A stretch of 49,370 nucleotides of DNA from an uncultured Clostridia bacterium (GTDB taxonomy: Bacteria; Bacillota; Clostridia; Christensenellales; Aristaeellaceae). The position numbers and the translations under genes are program-made. Shown piece by piece: positions 31,927 through 41,280 of the stretch. The stretch lies in NCBI GenBank assembly GCA_934636105.1, contig CAKTZR010000021.1, forward strand, positions 1-49,370. Reading direction: 5' to 3'. The first letter of the stretch is position 1; each line of letters begins with the position of its first letter. The notes under the pieces are model-generated. The model was not told where the DNA came from. It was given only the letters and a program-made list of their open reading frames with translations, and did not search any database.

Positions 31927-31963
31927 GCGCCAGACCCTATACGATTACGGAGGCGATAGTGGA

Positions 31964-33427
31964 ATGAGCACCCTTCAGGATCTCAACAAGGTGCTCTCGC
32001 GCAAGCAGGCCATTCTCGACGAGAATGCCGCTGGCGTTGAGCAACAGAAAAAGAGCGGCAAGCAGACTGCGCGCGAGCGCATCGCAATGCTGCTGGACGG
32101 CGGCAGCTTCGTCGAGCAGAGCATGCTCGCGCAGGATGCCGGCGTCGTGGCCGGAAGCGGCACGGTGGACGGCCGTCCGGTCTATGTCTTTGCGCAGGAT
32201 TTCGCCGTGATGGACGGCGCGATGGGCGCGAAGCAGGCGAAGAAAATCGTCAAGATTCTTGAGCAGGCCCGCAAGACCGGCACGCCGGTTGTCGCCATGT
32301 GCGACAGCAACGGCGCGCGCGTGGGCGAGGGCGCGGCGGCGCTGGAGGCGTATGCCGATGTGTTCGCGCACATGGCCCGCCTGAGCGGCGTTGTGCCGAT
32401 GATCGCGATGGTGCTTGGCCCGTGCGTCGGCGCTGCCGCAATGATGGCCAAGCTCTCCGACGTGGTGATCGTGTCCAAGCCGGCCGGCGCGCTGATGATG
32501 GCCGGCCCGCAGGTTCTGGCTTCTGCGATGAAGAAGGACATCAAGGCCGAGGAGCTCGGCGGCGCGGACGTGGCGGTGAAGACCGGCGCGGCGCACTTTG
32601 CCTGCGAGACCGAAGCGGACGCGATGGCGAAGGCCAAGGCCGTGCTGGGCATGCTCCCGGCCAACAACCTGGAAGATGCGCCGTTCTCCGTGGAGGAGGA
32701 CATGAACCGCCGTCTGGAAGGCTTCGAAGCGGGTTGCGACGGCGCTGAGCTGATCGCCGCGCTGGCCGACGCCGGCTCCGTGCTGGAGTTTGGCAAGGGC
32801 CACACGCAGGCCGTCACCGCGCTGGGCAAGATGGCGGGCCGCACGGTTGCGTTTGTCTACACCGGCAAGGGCGACACCTGCGACCACCGCATGAAGAAGA
32901 TTGCGCGCTTTGTCCGCTTTGCGGATTGCTACAACATCCCGGTGGTGTCCCTGGTGGATTCCACGGGCCTCAAGCTGTTTGACACCGTCGAGCGTCAGAT
33001 GGCCGTGCTGAACGCGGCTTCCACGCTGGTCTATGCGTACAGCGAAGCGACGACCGTGAAGGTGACGCTGGTGATCGGCAACGCTATCGGTTCCGCTTAT
33101 GTCGCGATGGGCGGCAGCGCGAACGCTGATATGACCTATGCGTGGCCGGGCAGCGTCATCAGCCCGATGACCGGCGAAGCTGCGATTCAGATCATGTGGA
33201 AGGATAAGATCATGGCCAGCAAGGGCGACGCCGTCAAGGCGCGCGAGGAGCTGGCGGCGCAGTACGAGGCCGAGGTGGCCGACGGCGTGAACGCTGCGGT
33301 CGAGGGCCTGGTGGACGACGTGATCGATCCGGCGGACAGCCGCAAGATGGTGATTGCCGCGCTGGAAATCCTCTCCAGCAAGCGCGATTCCAACCCGCCC
33401 AAGAAGCACGGCAACATGCCGCTGTAA
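31964..33427 (+). CDS. Acyl-CoA carboxyltransferase subunit (MmdA/PccB type)
   Basis: The 487-residue protein has the crotonase-fold pair of a biotin-dependent carboxyltransferase: an N-half with KKSGKQTARERIAMLLDGGSF and GPCVGAAAMMAKLSD, and a C-half with GKGDTCDHRMKKIARFVRFAD, IPVVSLVDSTG and AYVAMGGSANADMTYAWPGS. It would move carboxyl groups between an acyl-CoA such as methylmalonyl-CoA and biotin. The usual GGA of the N-half oxyanion loop is changed to GAA, so substrate range is uncertain. GGAGG is ten bases ahead of ATG 31964. It leads a five-gene operon with a Na+ pump and a second carboxyltransferase. Confidence 0.88.
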   Translation: MSTLQDLNKVLSRKQAILDENAAGVEQQKKSGKQTARERIAMLLDGGSFVEQSMLAQDAGVVAGSGTVDGRPVYVFAQDFAVMDGAMGAKQAKKIVKILEQARKTGTPVVAMCDSNGARVGEGAAALEAYADVFAHMARLSGVVPMIAMVLGPCVGAAAMMAKLSDVVIVSKPAGALMMAGPQVLASAMKKDIKAEELGGADVAVKTGAAHFACETEADAMAKAKAVLGMLPANNLEDAPFSVEEDMNRRLEGFEAGCDGAELIAALADAGSVLEFGKGHTQAVTALGKMAGRTVAFVYTGKGDTCDHRMKKIARFVRFADCYNIPVVSLVDSTGLKLFDTVERQMAVLNAASTLVYAYSEATTVKVTLVIGNAIGSAYVAMGGSANADMTYAWPGSVISPMTGEAAIQIMWKDKIMASKGDAVKAREELAAQYEAEVADGVNAAVEGLVDDVIDPADSRKMVIAALEILSSKRDSNPPKKHGNMPL

Positions 33428-33445
33428 TCAGGGGAGGAAGTTTGA

Positions 33446-33811
33446 ATGGGTGCAATTCTTCAATATGGCTTGTCCGTTGCACTGGTCGGTATCTCCACGG
33501 TTTTTGTCGGACTGATTATTCTGATCGGTCTGATTAAGCTGATGGAAATGATTATGACCAGCGGCAAGGGCAAGAAGAAAGCCGAAGCGCCCGCTCCCGC
33601 TGCTGCTCCCGCCCCCGTGGAGGAGGAAGCTGTCGAGGAGACGGACGACGACGAGCTGATTGCCGTCATCGCTGCTGCCGTTGCGGCCGCGATGGAGCAG
33701 GCGGGCGAGGAGAACACGACGGGCTTTGTCGTGCGCTCGATTCGCCGCATCAACAACGCGCCCGCGTGGAACCGCGCCGGACGCGAGGAGCAGGTTTACA
33801 GCCGCATGTAA
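33446..33811 (+). CDS. OadG-like gamma subunit of sodium-pump decarboxylase
   Basis: The 121-residue protein has one N-terminal membrane helix (VALVGISTVFVGLIILIGLI), a Lys-rich boundary, an Ala/Pro linker (APAPAAAPAPV), an acidic helix, and the C-terminal phrase SIRRINNAPAWNRAGREEQV. Gamma subunits anchor the carboxyltransferase and biotin protein to the membrane beta subunit and assist assembly. GGGGAGG precedes the start. It follows the carboxyltransferase by 18 bases. Confidence 0.87.
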   Translation: MGAILQYGLSVALVGISTVFVGLIILIGLIKLMEMIMTSGKGKKKAEAPAPAAAPAPVEEEAVEETDDDELIAVIAAAVAAAMEQAGEENTTGFVVRSIRRINNAPAWNRAGREEQVYSRM

Positions 33812-33859
33812 TCGGCGCTGCTTCACTGAACATTCAATTTTGCGAGGAGGATCTCCATT

Positions 33860-34231
<372 letters not shown>

Positions 34232-34252
34232 TCTGCAAAGGGGTTAAGCGCT

Positions 34253-35710
34253 GTGAAAAAAATTCTGAGTGTGATCCTCGGATTGGCGCTGTGCTGCATG
34301 CTTGCGGCGCTGCCCGTTTGCGCCGAGGAGACCGCTGCCCCCGTGCAGGCGGAAGCCGCGACCGGCGAGATCGGTGACGGCTATGTGACGCTGGTCAGCG
34401 ATTCCGACCAGCTGATCCCCGTCTATGTGAATGAGGAAGCGGAGGGCGCCGCCGGTACGGTGGAGCAGGCGATGGCCGACTTCAGCGTTGGCGGCACCAT
34501 CATGGGCCTGATTAACGATTCCGGTATTTACGACATCATCAAGGGCAACTGGAAGAGCGCGGTCATGATTCTGATCTCGTTCGTGCTGCTCTATCTGGCG
34601 ATTGTCAAGCAGTTTGAGCCGCTGCTGCTGATGCCGATTGCGTTCGGCATGCTGCTGACGAATCTGCCGCTGGCGGGCATTATGGATGAGCCGATCTACG
34701 AAATCATCTCCAACCCGACGTACCACGGCAAGGCCGGTATCCCGATCTACAACGGCGATATGCTGGTCGGTTATCAGTACATCAAGCAGAACGGCGGTCT
34801 GCTTTATTACCTCTATCAGGGCGTTAAGCTGGGCATCTTCCCGCCGCTCATCTTCATGGGCGTCGGCGCGATGACCGACTTTGGTCCGCTGATCGCCAAC
34901 CCGATGAGCCTGCTGCTCGGCGCTGCCGCTCAGTTGGGTATCTTCCTGGCGTTCATCGTTGCCCTGCTGCTGGGCTTCACGCCGGCCGAAGCCGGTTCCA
35001 TCGGCATCATCGGCGGCGCGGACGGCCCGACTGCAATCTATGTCACCACCAAGCTGGCTCCGGGTCTGCTGGGCCCGATCGCCATTGCCGCGTATTCGTA
35101 CATGGCGCTGGTTCCGGTCATTCAGCCGCCGATCATGAAGGCGCTGACCAGCAAGAAGGATCGCCAGATCGTCATGGGTCAGCTGCGCACCGTCTCCCAG
35201 ACCGAGAAGATTGTCTTCCCGATCGTGGTTACCGTGCTGGTCTCCCTGATGCTGCCGAGCGCCGCGCCGCTGATTGGCGCGCTGATGCTGGGCAACCTGT
35301 TTAAGGAGTCCGGCGTGACGGATCGTCTCTCCAAGACCGCGCAGAACGAGCTGATGAACATTGTCACCATCTTCCTGGGCGTGACGGTCGGCGCGACCGC
35401 GAAGGCCGAGACCTTCCTGCAGCCGCAGACCCTCAAGATCATCGCGATGGGCGTGTTCGCCTTTGGCGGCGGCACGGCCGGCGGCGTTCTGCTGGGCGAC
35501 CTGATGTGCAAGCTCTCCGGCGGCAAGATCAACCCGCTGATCGGCTCTGCCGGCGTTTCCGCCGTGCCGATGGCCGCGCGTGTTTCCCAGAAGGTTGGTC
35601 AGGCGGAGAACCCGAGCAACTTCCTGCTGATGCACGCAATGGGCCCGAACGTGGCCGGCGTTATCGGCTCTGCGGTTGCGGCTGGTGTGTTCATCTCGAT
35701 GTTCGGCTAA
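34253..35710 (+). CDS. Sodium-translocating decarboxylase beta subunit with N-terminal extension
   Basis: The membrane core (about residues 95-485) matches OadB/MmdB/GcdB: LLYLAIVKQFEPLLLMPIAFG, the Na+-site motif IIGGADGPTAIY with its key Asp near residue 258, and the second pore repeat with GTAGGVLLGDLM. It decarboxylates carboxybiotin and exports Na+. Unlike the usual near 400-residue protein, it begins with a signal-peptide-like segment (MKKILSVILGLALCCMLAALPVCA) and about 65 polar residues predicted outside. Start is GTG 34253 with AAAGGGG ahead. Confidence 0.92.
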   Translation: MKKILSVILGLALCCMLAALPVCAEETAAPVQAEAATGEIGDGYVTLVSDSDQLIPVYVNEEAEGAAGTVEQAMADFSVGGTIMGLINDSGIYDIIKGNWKSAVMILISFVLLYLAIVKQFEPLLLMPIAFGMLLTNLPLAGIMDEPIYEIISNPTYHGKAGIPIYNGDMLVGYQYIKQNGGLLYYLYQGVKLGIFPPLIFMGVGAMTDFGPLIANPMSLLLGAAAQLGIFLAFIVALLLGFTPAEAGSIGIIGGADGPTAIYVTTKLAPGLLGPIAIAAYSYMALVPVIQPPIMKALTSKKDRQIVMGQLRTVSQTEKIVFPIVVTVLVSLMLPSAAPLIGALMLGNLFKESGVTDRLSKTAQNELMNIVTIFLGVTVGATAKAETFLQPQTLKIIAMGVFAFGGGTAGGVLLGDLMCKLSGGKINPLIGSAGVSAVPMAARVSQKVGQAENPSNFLLMHAMGPNVAGVIGSAVAAGVFISMFG

Positions 35711-35909
35711 CCGGCCTGAGGCTGGCTTCACTTCCGCCGAAGTTTGCGGAAAGTGAAAGGCTTTGCACACGCGAGCGAAGCTGTGCATGGCATACACGGA
35801 CAGCGATTTGAATGATTCAAACGTTTGAAAAGCAAAACGGCATTCTTTCCGGCGTGAGGGAATGCCGCCTTCCCGAAAAATCGGGACAGACAATAAGGAG
35901 GAATAAGCA
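35711..35909 (+). other. Hairpin-rich spacer within the decarboxylase operon
   Basis: The 199-bp gap has several hairpins: CACTTCCGC with GCGGAAAGTG (near 35729-35756), TTTGAAT-g-ATTCAAA (near 35806-35823), and GGCATTC with GAATGCC (near 35849-35876), followed by TTCCCGA-aaaa-TCGGGA. None has a T run, so a terminator is unlikely. They could act in processing or partial attenuation between the beta and alpha genes. No frame or promoter was recognised. Confidence 0.5.
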
Positions 35910-37307
35910 ATGGGAAAGGTGCTTATCACCGATACCATTCTGCGCGACGCGCATCAGTCTCAGGCCGCAACCCGTATGCGCCTGGAGGAGATGCTGCCCG
36001 TCGCGGACAAGCTGGATAAGATCGGCTACTATTCTCTGGAGTGCTGGGGCGGCGCGACGTTCGACTCCTGCATGCGTTTCCTGAACGAGGATCCGTGGGA
36101 GCGTCTGCGCGCGCTGCGCAAGGCGATGCCCAACACCAAGCTGCAGATGCTGTTCCGCGGCCAGAACATCCTCGGCTACAAGCATTATGCGGATGACGTG
36201 GTCGATGAGTTCGTCAAGAAGTCCATCGAGAACGGCATTGATATCATCCGTATCTTCGATGCGCTGAACGATCTGCGCAATTTGGAGCAGGCCGTCAAGT
36301 CCACTAAGAAGTACGGCGGCAACTGCGAAATCGCCATCAGCTACACGATCAGCCCGGTTCACACCGAGGAATACTTCCTCAAGTTGGCTAAGGAGATCGA
36401 GCAGATGGGCGCGGATGCGATCTGCATCAAGGATATGGCCAACCTGCTGCTTCCGTATGAAGCGTACAGCCTCGTCAAGAAGCTCAAGGCGACCACCAAG
36501 CTGCCGATTCACCTGCACACCCACAACACCGCCGGCACCGGCGCAATGACCATCCTCAAGGCGATTGAGGCGGGCTGCGATATCGTGGATACCGCGCTCA
36601 GCCCGATGGCCGAGGGCACCAGCCAGCCGGCGACCGAGTCCCTGTGCGCAACGCTCAAGGGCACCGAGTACGACCCGTGCCTGGACATGGAGCTGATGAA
36701 CGAGTGCGCGACGCACTTCCGCGGCGTGGCCGCCCGTCTGGAGAAGGACGGCTGGCTCGTGCCGAGCAAGGTGCTGCGCGTGGACGCCAACACCCTGAAG
36801 TATCAGGTGCCGGGCGGCATGCTCTCCAACATGATCGGCCAGCTCAAGCAGTTCAACGCGATGGACAAGTATTACGACGTGCTGGCTGAGATCCCGCAGG
36901 TTCGTAAGGACTTCGGCTATCCGCCGCTCGTTACGCCGACCTCTCAGATCGTTGGCACGCAGGCGGTTATGAACGTGCTGTTCGGCCGCTATAAGACCTT
37001 CCCGAACGAGTCTAAGGGCCTGCTGCGCGGCGAGTACGGCAAGCTCCCGGCTCCGGTGAACGAGGAAGTCCGCAAGATGGCGATCGGCAACGACAAGGTC
37101 ATCACCTGCCGCCCGGCCGACCTGCTCAAGCCGGAAATGGATAAGTATCGCGAGGAAATCCGCGATCAGGCCACCTGCGAGGAGGACGTGCTCAGCTACG
37201 CCCTGTTCCCGAAGGTCGCGCCGAAGTTCTTTGAGTATCGCTCTGCGCATCAGACGAAGATCGATTCCACGATGCTCAATAAGGACAATAAGACCATGCC
37301 GGTCTAA
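35910..37307 (+). CDS. Oxaloacetate decarboxylase alpha-type carboxyltransferase (no biotin domain)
   Basis: The 465-residue protein is a DRE-TIM carboxyltransferase: DTILRDAHQSQAATRM at the start, ECWGGATFD near residue 44, CIKDMANLL with the catalytic Lys near 173, and the metal-binding HLHTHNTAG near 200. A PYC/OADA conserved domain follows. It transfers carboxyl from oxaloacetate to biotin, leaving pyruvate. The C-terminal biotinyl domain of fused OadA is absent, fitting the separate carrier. AAGGAGG precedes the start. It is the last gene of the operon. It equals the 5S part of transcarboxylase, as the first gene equals the 12S part. Confidence 0.95.
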   Translation: MGKVLITDTILRDAHQSQAATRMRLEEMLPVADKLDKIGYYSLECWGGATFDSCMRFLNEDPWERLRALRKAMPNTKLQMLFRGQNILGYKHYADDVVDEFVKKSIENGIDIIRIFDALNDLRNLEQAVKSTKKYGGNCEIAISYTISPVHTEEYFLKLAKEIEQMGADAICIKDMANLLLPYEAYSLVKKLKATTKLPIHLHTHNTAGTGAMTILKAIEAGCDIVDTALSPMAEGTSQPATESLCATLKGTEYDPCLDMELMNECATHFRGVAARLEKDGWLVPSKVLRVDANTLKYQVPGGMLSNMIGQLKQFNAMDKYYDVLAEIPQVRKDFGYPPLVTPTSQIVGTQAVMNVLFGRYKTFPNESKGLLRGEYGKLPAPVNEEVRKMAIGNDKVITCRPADLLKPEMDKYREEIRDQATCEEDVLSYALFPKVAPKFFEYRSAHQTKIDSTMLNKDNKTMPV

Positions 37308-37320
37308 TTGAATCCAAGAA

Positions 37321-37362
37321 AGACATGTCAGACGGGGACATTCCGTTTGGCATGTCTTTTTC
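37321..37362 (+). terminator. Terminator of the decarboxylase operon
   Basis: AGACATG pairs with CATGTCT and an inner CAGACGG with CCGTTTG (one wobble); five T follow. Confidence 0.92.
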
Positions 37363-37425
37363 TGTAATCAGATGCTTTCAATCGCCGCGAAGCGATCTCT
37401 GACTCATGGAAAGCTGGTTTATTGT

Positions 37426-38139
37426 ATGATCTGTAAACGAATCGAAATCGACGGCATTCCCGCCTGTGTCTGGGGCCTGCCCAGCGCCCGCGTGATCGTC
37501 GCCGTTCATGGTAATATGGCGAGTAAAACGGATACCGCCACGGCGCATCTGGCGGAATTTGCCGTGCAGGCCGGATGGCAGGTGCTCAGCTTCGATTTGC
37601 CGGAACACGGCGATCGAAAGGGGCGGGAACTGCCCTGCACCATGCCGCAGTGCGTGGAGGATACGCAGAAAATCTGGGCGTATGCACATGAACATTGGCA
37701 GACCGTCGGTCTGTTTGGCGTGAGTATGGGTGCGTATATCGGTTTGACTGCAACGGCAAACAAACCGCCGGTCTTTGCGTGGCTGTTGTCGCCGACCGTC
37801 GCAATGGTCAAGACCATCGAAGCGATGATGCGCCGCGACGCCATCACGCCCGAAGCACTCAAGAAGGCCGGACGAATACAGACCGCGGTCGGTCAGGTCT
37901 ATTGGTGGGCGGATTACACGTTTGTTGCGCTTCACCCGGCGAAAACAGCCTGCAAAACGGCGATCCTCTACGGCGCGAAGGACGATTTGACGGGCCTTGC
38001 AGATATGCAAACTTTTGTGAAAGAAAATGACTGCGAACTGACTGTCAGCGGCGTTTCGGCGCACTGGTTCCATACGAACGATGACCTTGCCGTGCTGGAT
38101 GCGTGGCTGAAAAACCAGACCGCAAGGGTTGCAGGCTGA
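37426..38139 (+). CDS. Alpha/beta hydrolase
   Basis: The 237-residue protein has VIVAVHGNMASK (oxyanion region), the nucleophile elbow FGVSMGAYIG near residue 103, a late Asp in YGAKDDLTG near 188, and a His in SAHWFHTNDD, giving a complete Ser-Asp-His triad. It is a cytoplasmic hydrolase of unknown substrate, possibly an esterase. The start at 37426 is uncertain: its ribosome site is weak (GGAAAG), and an upstream in-frame ATG at 37372 has none. An AraC-GyrI regulator follows 83 bases later. Confidence 0.82.
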   Translation: MICKRIEIDGIPACVWGLPSARVIVAVHGNMASKTDTATAHLAEFAVQAGWQVLSFDLPEHGDRKGRELPCTMPQCVEDTQKIWAYAHEHWQTVGLFGVSMGAYIGLTATANKPPVFAWLLSPTVAMVKTIEAMMRRDAITPEALKKAGRIQTAVGQVYWWADYTFVALHPAKTACKTAILYGAKDDLTGLADMQTFVKENDCELTVSGVSAHWFHTNDDLAVLDAWLKNQTARVAG

Positions 38140-38222
38140 TTGGACGCAAAACAGCAAGCAAAATCAAGCGGATGGCGCGCAATCGGCGTATCATAAGGCC
38201 ATGCAAAGGGGGGAGCACGGTC

Positions 38223-39194
38223 ATGAACGAATGGGCGAGAAACATACAGGCGCTGGTGGATGAAATCGACCGCTGCATCAAACAGCAGGACGGCGAGACG
38301 CTGACGCTGGAGCGGCTTTCCAAACGGATGGGCTATTCAAAGTTTTACGTTTCGCGCCAATTCCGGGCGATATCCGGCATGCAGCTGGGCGAGTATCTGC
38401 GCAATCGACGGCTGGCGTTCGCGCTCCGCGAGGTGCGCGACAGCGAAAGCGGGCTGCTCGATATTGCGGTGAAATACGGTTTTTCGTCTCATGAGGCATT
38501 CACGCGTGCATTCAAGGCGGCCTATGGCATAACGCCCAGCGCTTATCGGACGCATCCCCGGCCGGTTGTGCTGCGAACCGTGCTTCGTCCCTTTGACTGC
38601 TATCTTTTAGGCATAGGAGGAACAGGTATGGTCAAACAGGGCGAGGTTAAGACGTATTTCGTGACGATTCCGGCGCACAAATTTCTGCACATCCGCAATT
38701 ACGAAAGCGTCGGTTATTATGACTTCTGGCAGAAGCAGAGCCGGATTCCGGGGCAGGACTGCGCGACGATCTGCGGTCTGCTGGCGAGCATCAAGGGCAA
38801 GCTCGACGACATGGGCGGCGGCGAGGAGGACAGCGGCGCGGGGCAGGTGATGGGCTTCATCAACGAACCGACCGGGCGCATTTGCAGCTGGGGTATTCCG
38901 CTTGCGGAGGCTTACGGTGTGCGGCTGCCGATGGACTATGACGGCGAAATCCCGCCGCAGATGCGCATGATGGATGTGCCGGAGGGCGAATACATCGTCT
39001 TTGAGCACGGGCCGTTTGATTTTGAAACGGAAAACGCCGCTGTTGAAGCGCAGATGGAACAGGCCATGAAGGATTTTGACTATGAAAAGAGCGGTTATCG
39101 GCTCGATCTCACGCCGGAACGCGTGTTCTACTTTTTCCATGACTGTAAGCGGTATTGGAAGTATGTGCGGCCTGTGGTGAAGGTGGAAAAATAA
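38223..39194 (+). CDS. AraC-family regulator with GyrI-like ligand domain
   Basis: The 323-residue protein has an N-terminal AraC DNA-binding domain with two helix-turn-helix units (LTLERLSKRMGYSKFYVSRQF and the LLDIAVKYGFSSHEAFTRAF unit near residue 80). A GyrI-like/effector-binding domain follows from about residue 145 to the end. Such proteins resemble Rob and BmrR-like sensors that bind hydrophobic drugs or metabolites. The order is HTH first, ligand domain second, as in Rob. AAGGGGGGAG stands eight bases before ATG 38223. It may control the hydrolase upstream, but no operator is obvious. Confidence 0.92.
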   Translation: MNEWARNIQALVDEIDRCIKQQDGETLTLERLSKRMGYSKFYVSRQFRAISGMQLGEYLRNRRLAFALREVRDSESGLLDIAVKYGFSSHEAFTRAFKAAYGITPSAYRTHPRPVVLRTVLRPFDCYLLGIGGTGMVKQGEVKTYFVTIPAHKFLHIRNYESVGYYDFWQKQSRIPGQDCATICGLLASIKGKLDDMGGGEEDSGAGQVMGFINEPTGRICSWGIPLAEAYGVRLPMDYDGEIPPQMRMMDVPEGEYIVFEHGPFDFETENAAVEAQMEQAMKDFDYEKSGYRLDLTPERVFYFFHDCKRYWKYVRPVVKVEK

Positions 39195-39197
39195 AGA

Positions 39198-39240
39198 ACA
39201 GGCATCCGAATGTTTGAAACAAACGGATGCCTGTTTTGTA
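39198..39240 (+). terminator. Terminator of the AraC-GyrI gene
   Basis: ACAGGCATCCG (39198-39208) pairs with CGGATGCCTGT (39224-39234), followed by TTTT. Confidence 0.92.
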
Positions 39241-39303
39241 GTTTAAGGAAAGAAGCAGCATACTTCTTGCGGATTTTTGCAAGGCTGGGTATGTCGCATC
39301 AAT

Positions 39304-39349
39304 GGCTCCCTCTTTGAGGGAGCTGTCGGCGAAGCCGACTGAAGGAGTT
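39304..39349. repeat. Palindromic repeat family B, copy 3 (half element)
   Basis: Two perfect hairpins, GCTCCCTC-ttt-GAGGGAGC and GTCGGC-gaa-GCCGAC, then TGAAGGAGTT. This equals one half of the copy at 28888-29016. Its last two bases form part of the stop codon of the YigZ-like gene (39348-39350 on the minus strand), so the insertion supplied the end of that frame. Confidence 0.88.
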
Positions 39350-39986
39350 AAGCCGGCCACGGATAAAACAGCGTGCCGTCCTCCAGGGTTTCCGCCTTAC
39401 CGTCTGTGACGCGCGTGATTTCGGAAAGAAGATTTTCTTCATCCCTAACGCGCACCATCAGCGTACAGACGACGCTTGCGCCAAACTCGGTCTGTTCGAT
39501 GATGACCGGGGCAGCGCGGAGAAAGTATTCCAGCCGCTGCCACGTGGAATAATCCACCTCGACCATGTAGCATGCGCTTTTTTCCATCACGACCACGCCT
39601 GCCGCGTCGAGCGCAGTTTTGCTGCCCTGCGCATATGCGCGGACAAGCCCGCCCGCGCCGAGCAGAATGCCGCCGAAATACCGCGTGACGACGACGGCGC
39701 AGTTGACCACGCCGCGCGCCTTCATGACTTCGATAATCGGCAGACCCGCCGTGCCGCCCGGCTCACCGTCGTCGCTATACCGCATGATGCCGGAATTGAG
39801 CCCGATGATATACGCATAGCAGTTATGCGTCGCATCTTTATGCTTTTGACGGATGCGGGCGAGGAAAGCCAGCGCTTCTTCCTCTGTTTCACAGGGACAG
39901 CCGTAACCAATGAAGCGCGACTTATTGATGATAAACTCTGCGCTGTTTTCCTCGCGCAGCGTTTTATACGAAAGTGAAGCGGGCAT
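39348..39986 (-). CDS. YigZ/IMPACT family protein
   Basis: The 212-residue protein has the conserved UPF0029 N-domain: EFIINKSRFIGYGCPC, the DATHNCYAYIIG block, RYSDDGEPGGTAGLPI near residue 70, and VTRYFGGILLGAGGLVRAY near 100. A C-terminal ferredoxin-like DUF1949 domain follows. Bacterial members are linked to translation, but the biochemical role is unsettled. The start lies three bases after the tyrS stop with no clear ribosome site, so it depends on tyrS translation and on the tyrosine T-box. The 3' end is formed at a family B repeat. Confidence 0.9.
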   Translation of the reverse strand: MPASLSYKTLREENSAEFIINKSRFIGYGCPCETEEEALAFLARIRQKHKDATHNCYAYIIGLNSGIMRYSDDGEPGGTAGLPIIEVMKARGVVNCAVVVTRYFGGILLGAGGLVRAYAQGSKTALDAAGVVVMEKSACYMVEVDYSTWQRLEYFLRAAPVIIEQTEFGASVVCTLMVRVRDEENLLSEITRVTDGKAETLEDGTLFYPWPA

Positions 39987-39989
39987 GGC

Positions 39990-41222
39990 TTACTTGAGCA
40001 CGACGCGGTGGAACTTCTTCTTGCCGCTTCGCAGCATCAGACCGTCGGTCGGGATCATTTCCGCCGTCACAACCGCGTTCACGTCGGTGACTTTGTCCTC
40101 GCCAAGGCTCACGCCGCCGCCCTGGACCAGACGGCGTGCCGCAGAATTGGACGGCGCAAGGCCGCAGGTGACGAGCAGCGTGGTGACGCGCGCATCCTTT
40201 TCAAGGTCGGCCGCGGTGATTTCGGTCGTCGGGATGGAACCGCCCATCGCCGCGCCGCCGAACAGAGAAGCGGCGGCTTCCTGCGCCTTCTCAGCTTCCT
40301 CCTCGCCGTGAACGAGCTTGGTGACCTCGTAGGCGAGCACCTTTTTCGCTTCGTTGATCTGGCTGTCCTTGAGCGCGCCGAGACGGCGAACCTCGTCCAT
40401 CGGCAGGAAGGTCAGCAGGCCGAGACACTTCTCGACATCCTGATCGTCCACGTTGCGCCAGTACTGGTAGAAATCGTAGGGGCTGGTCTTGGCCGGATCG
40501 AGCCAGAGGGCGCCCTTTTCGGTCTTGCCCATCTTGCGGCCGTCGTGGGTGAGCAGCAGCTGGAAGGTGCAGGCGAACGCGCTCTCGTGCTCCTTGCGGC
40601 GAATCAGATCCGCGCCGCCGAGCATGTTGCTCCACTGGTCGTTGCCGCCCATTTCGAGCCGGCAGCCGTAGGTCTTGAACAGCTCCAGAAAATCGTAAGA
40701 CTGCATGAGCATGTAGGTAAATTCAAGGAAGGAAAGGCCGTTGTCCGTCGCCATGCGCGCCTTGTAGCATTCGGCGGTGAGCATCTTGTTAACGGAGAAC
40801 ATGGAACCGATGTCGCGCATGAACTCGATGAAGTTCAGGTTGCGCAGCCAGTCGCCGTTGTTGGCGATGATAGCCTTGCCCTCGGAGAAATCGAGGAAAC
40901 GGCTCATCTGCTGTTTGATGTGCGCGACGTTGTTGTCGATGGTTTCGACGGTCATCATCTTGCGCATGTCGGTCTTGCCGGAGGGGTCGCCGATCATCGC
41001 CGTGCCACCGCCCATCAGCGCGATGGGGCGATGGCCCGCGCGCTGCATGTGCGCCATCGCCATAATCGGGATGTAGTGGCCGATGTGCAGGGAATCGGCA
41101 GTCGGGTCGAAGCCGACGTAGAACGTGGTCGGATTTTTGAGCTGCTCGTAAAGCTCGTCTTCAAAGGTCATCTGCGCGATAAAGCCGCGCTCCTTGAGCA
41201 GGTCGAGAACGTGTTGAGCCAT
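39990..41222 (-). CDS. tyrS: Tyrosyl-tRNA synthetase
   Basis: The class I synthetase (410 residues) has HIGH as ADSLHIGHYIP near residue 43, a KMSKS loop as GRKMGKTEKGAL near 228, and a C-terminal S4 RNA-binding domain ending the protein. It charges tRNA-Tyr. The two-residue change in KMSKS (KMGKT) is the form seen in the TyrRS subgroup often called TyrZ-like. An upstream T-box with a tyrosine UAC specifier controls it. yigZ follows in the same transcript. Confidence 0.97.
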   Translation of the reverse strand: MAQHVLDLLKERGFIAQMTFEDELYEQLKNPTTFYVGFDPTADSLHIGHYIPIMAMAHMQRAGHRPIALMGGGTAMIGDPSGKTDMRKMMTVETIDNNVAHIKQQMSRFLDFSEGKAIIANNGDWLRNLNFIEFMRDIGSMFSVNKMLTAECYKARMATDNGLSFLEFTYMLMQSYDFLELFKTYGCRLEMGGNDQWSNMLGGADLIRRKEHESAFACTFQLLLTHDGRKMGKTEKGALWLDPAKTSPYDFYQYWRNVDDQDVEKCLGLLTFLPMDEVRRLGALKDSQINEAKKVLAYEVTKLVHGEEEAEKAQEAAASLFGGAAMGGSIPTTEITAADLEKDARVTTLLVTCGLAPSNSAARRLVQGGGVSLGEDKVTDVNAVVTAEMIPTDGLMLRSGKKKFHRVVLK

Positions 41223-41280
41223 GGTGATGTTCCTCCTTTAATTCGGGCAGATGATGGACGGGAAGGGCGGCGCTGCCCAC

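Noticed and set aside
34244..35938. A 564-residue minus-strand frame opposite the decarboxylase beta gene
   Set aside because: His-, Arg- and Gln-rich reverse translation of a membrane protein gene; no start signal.
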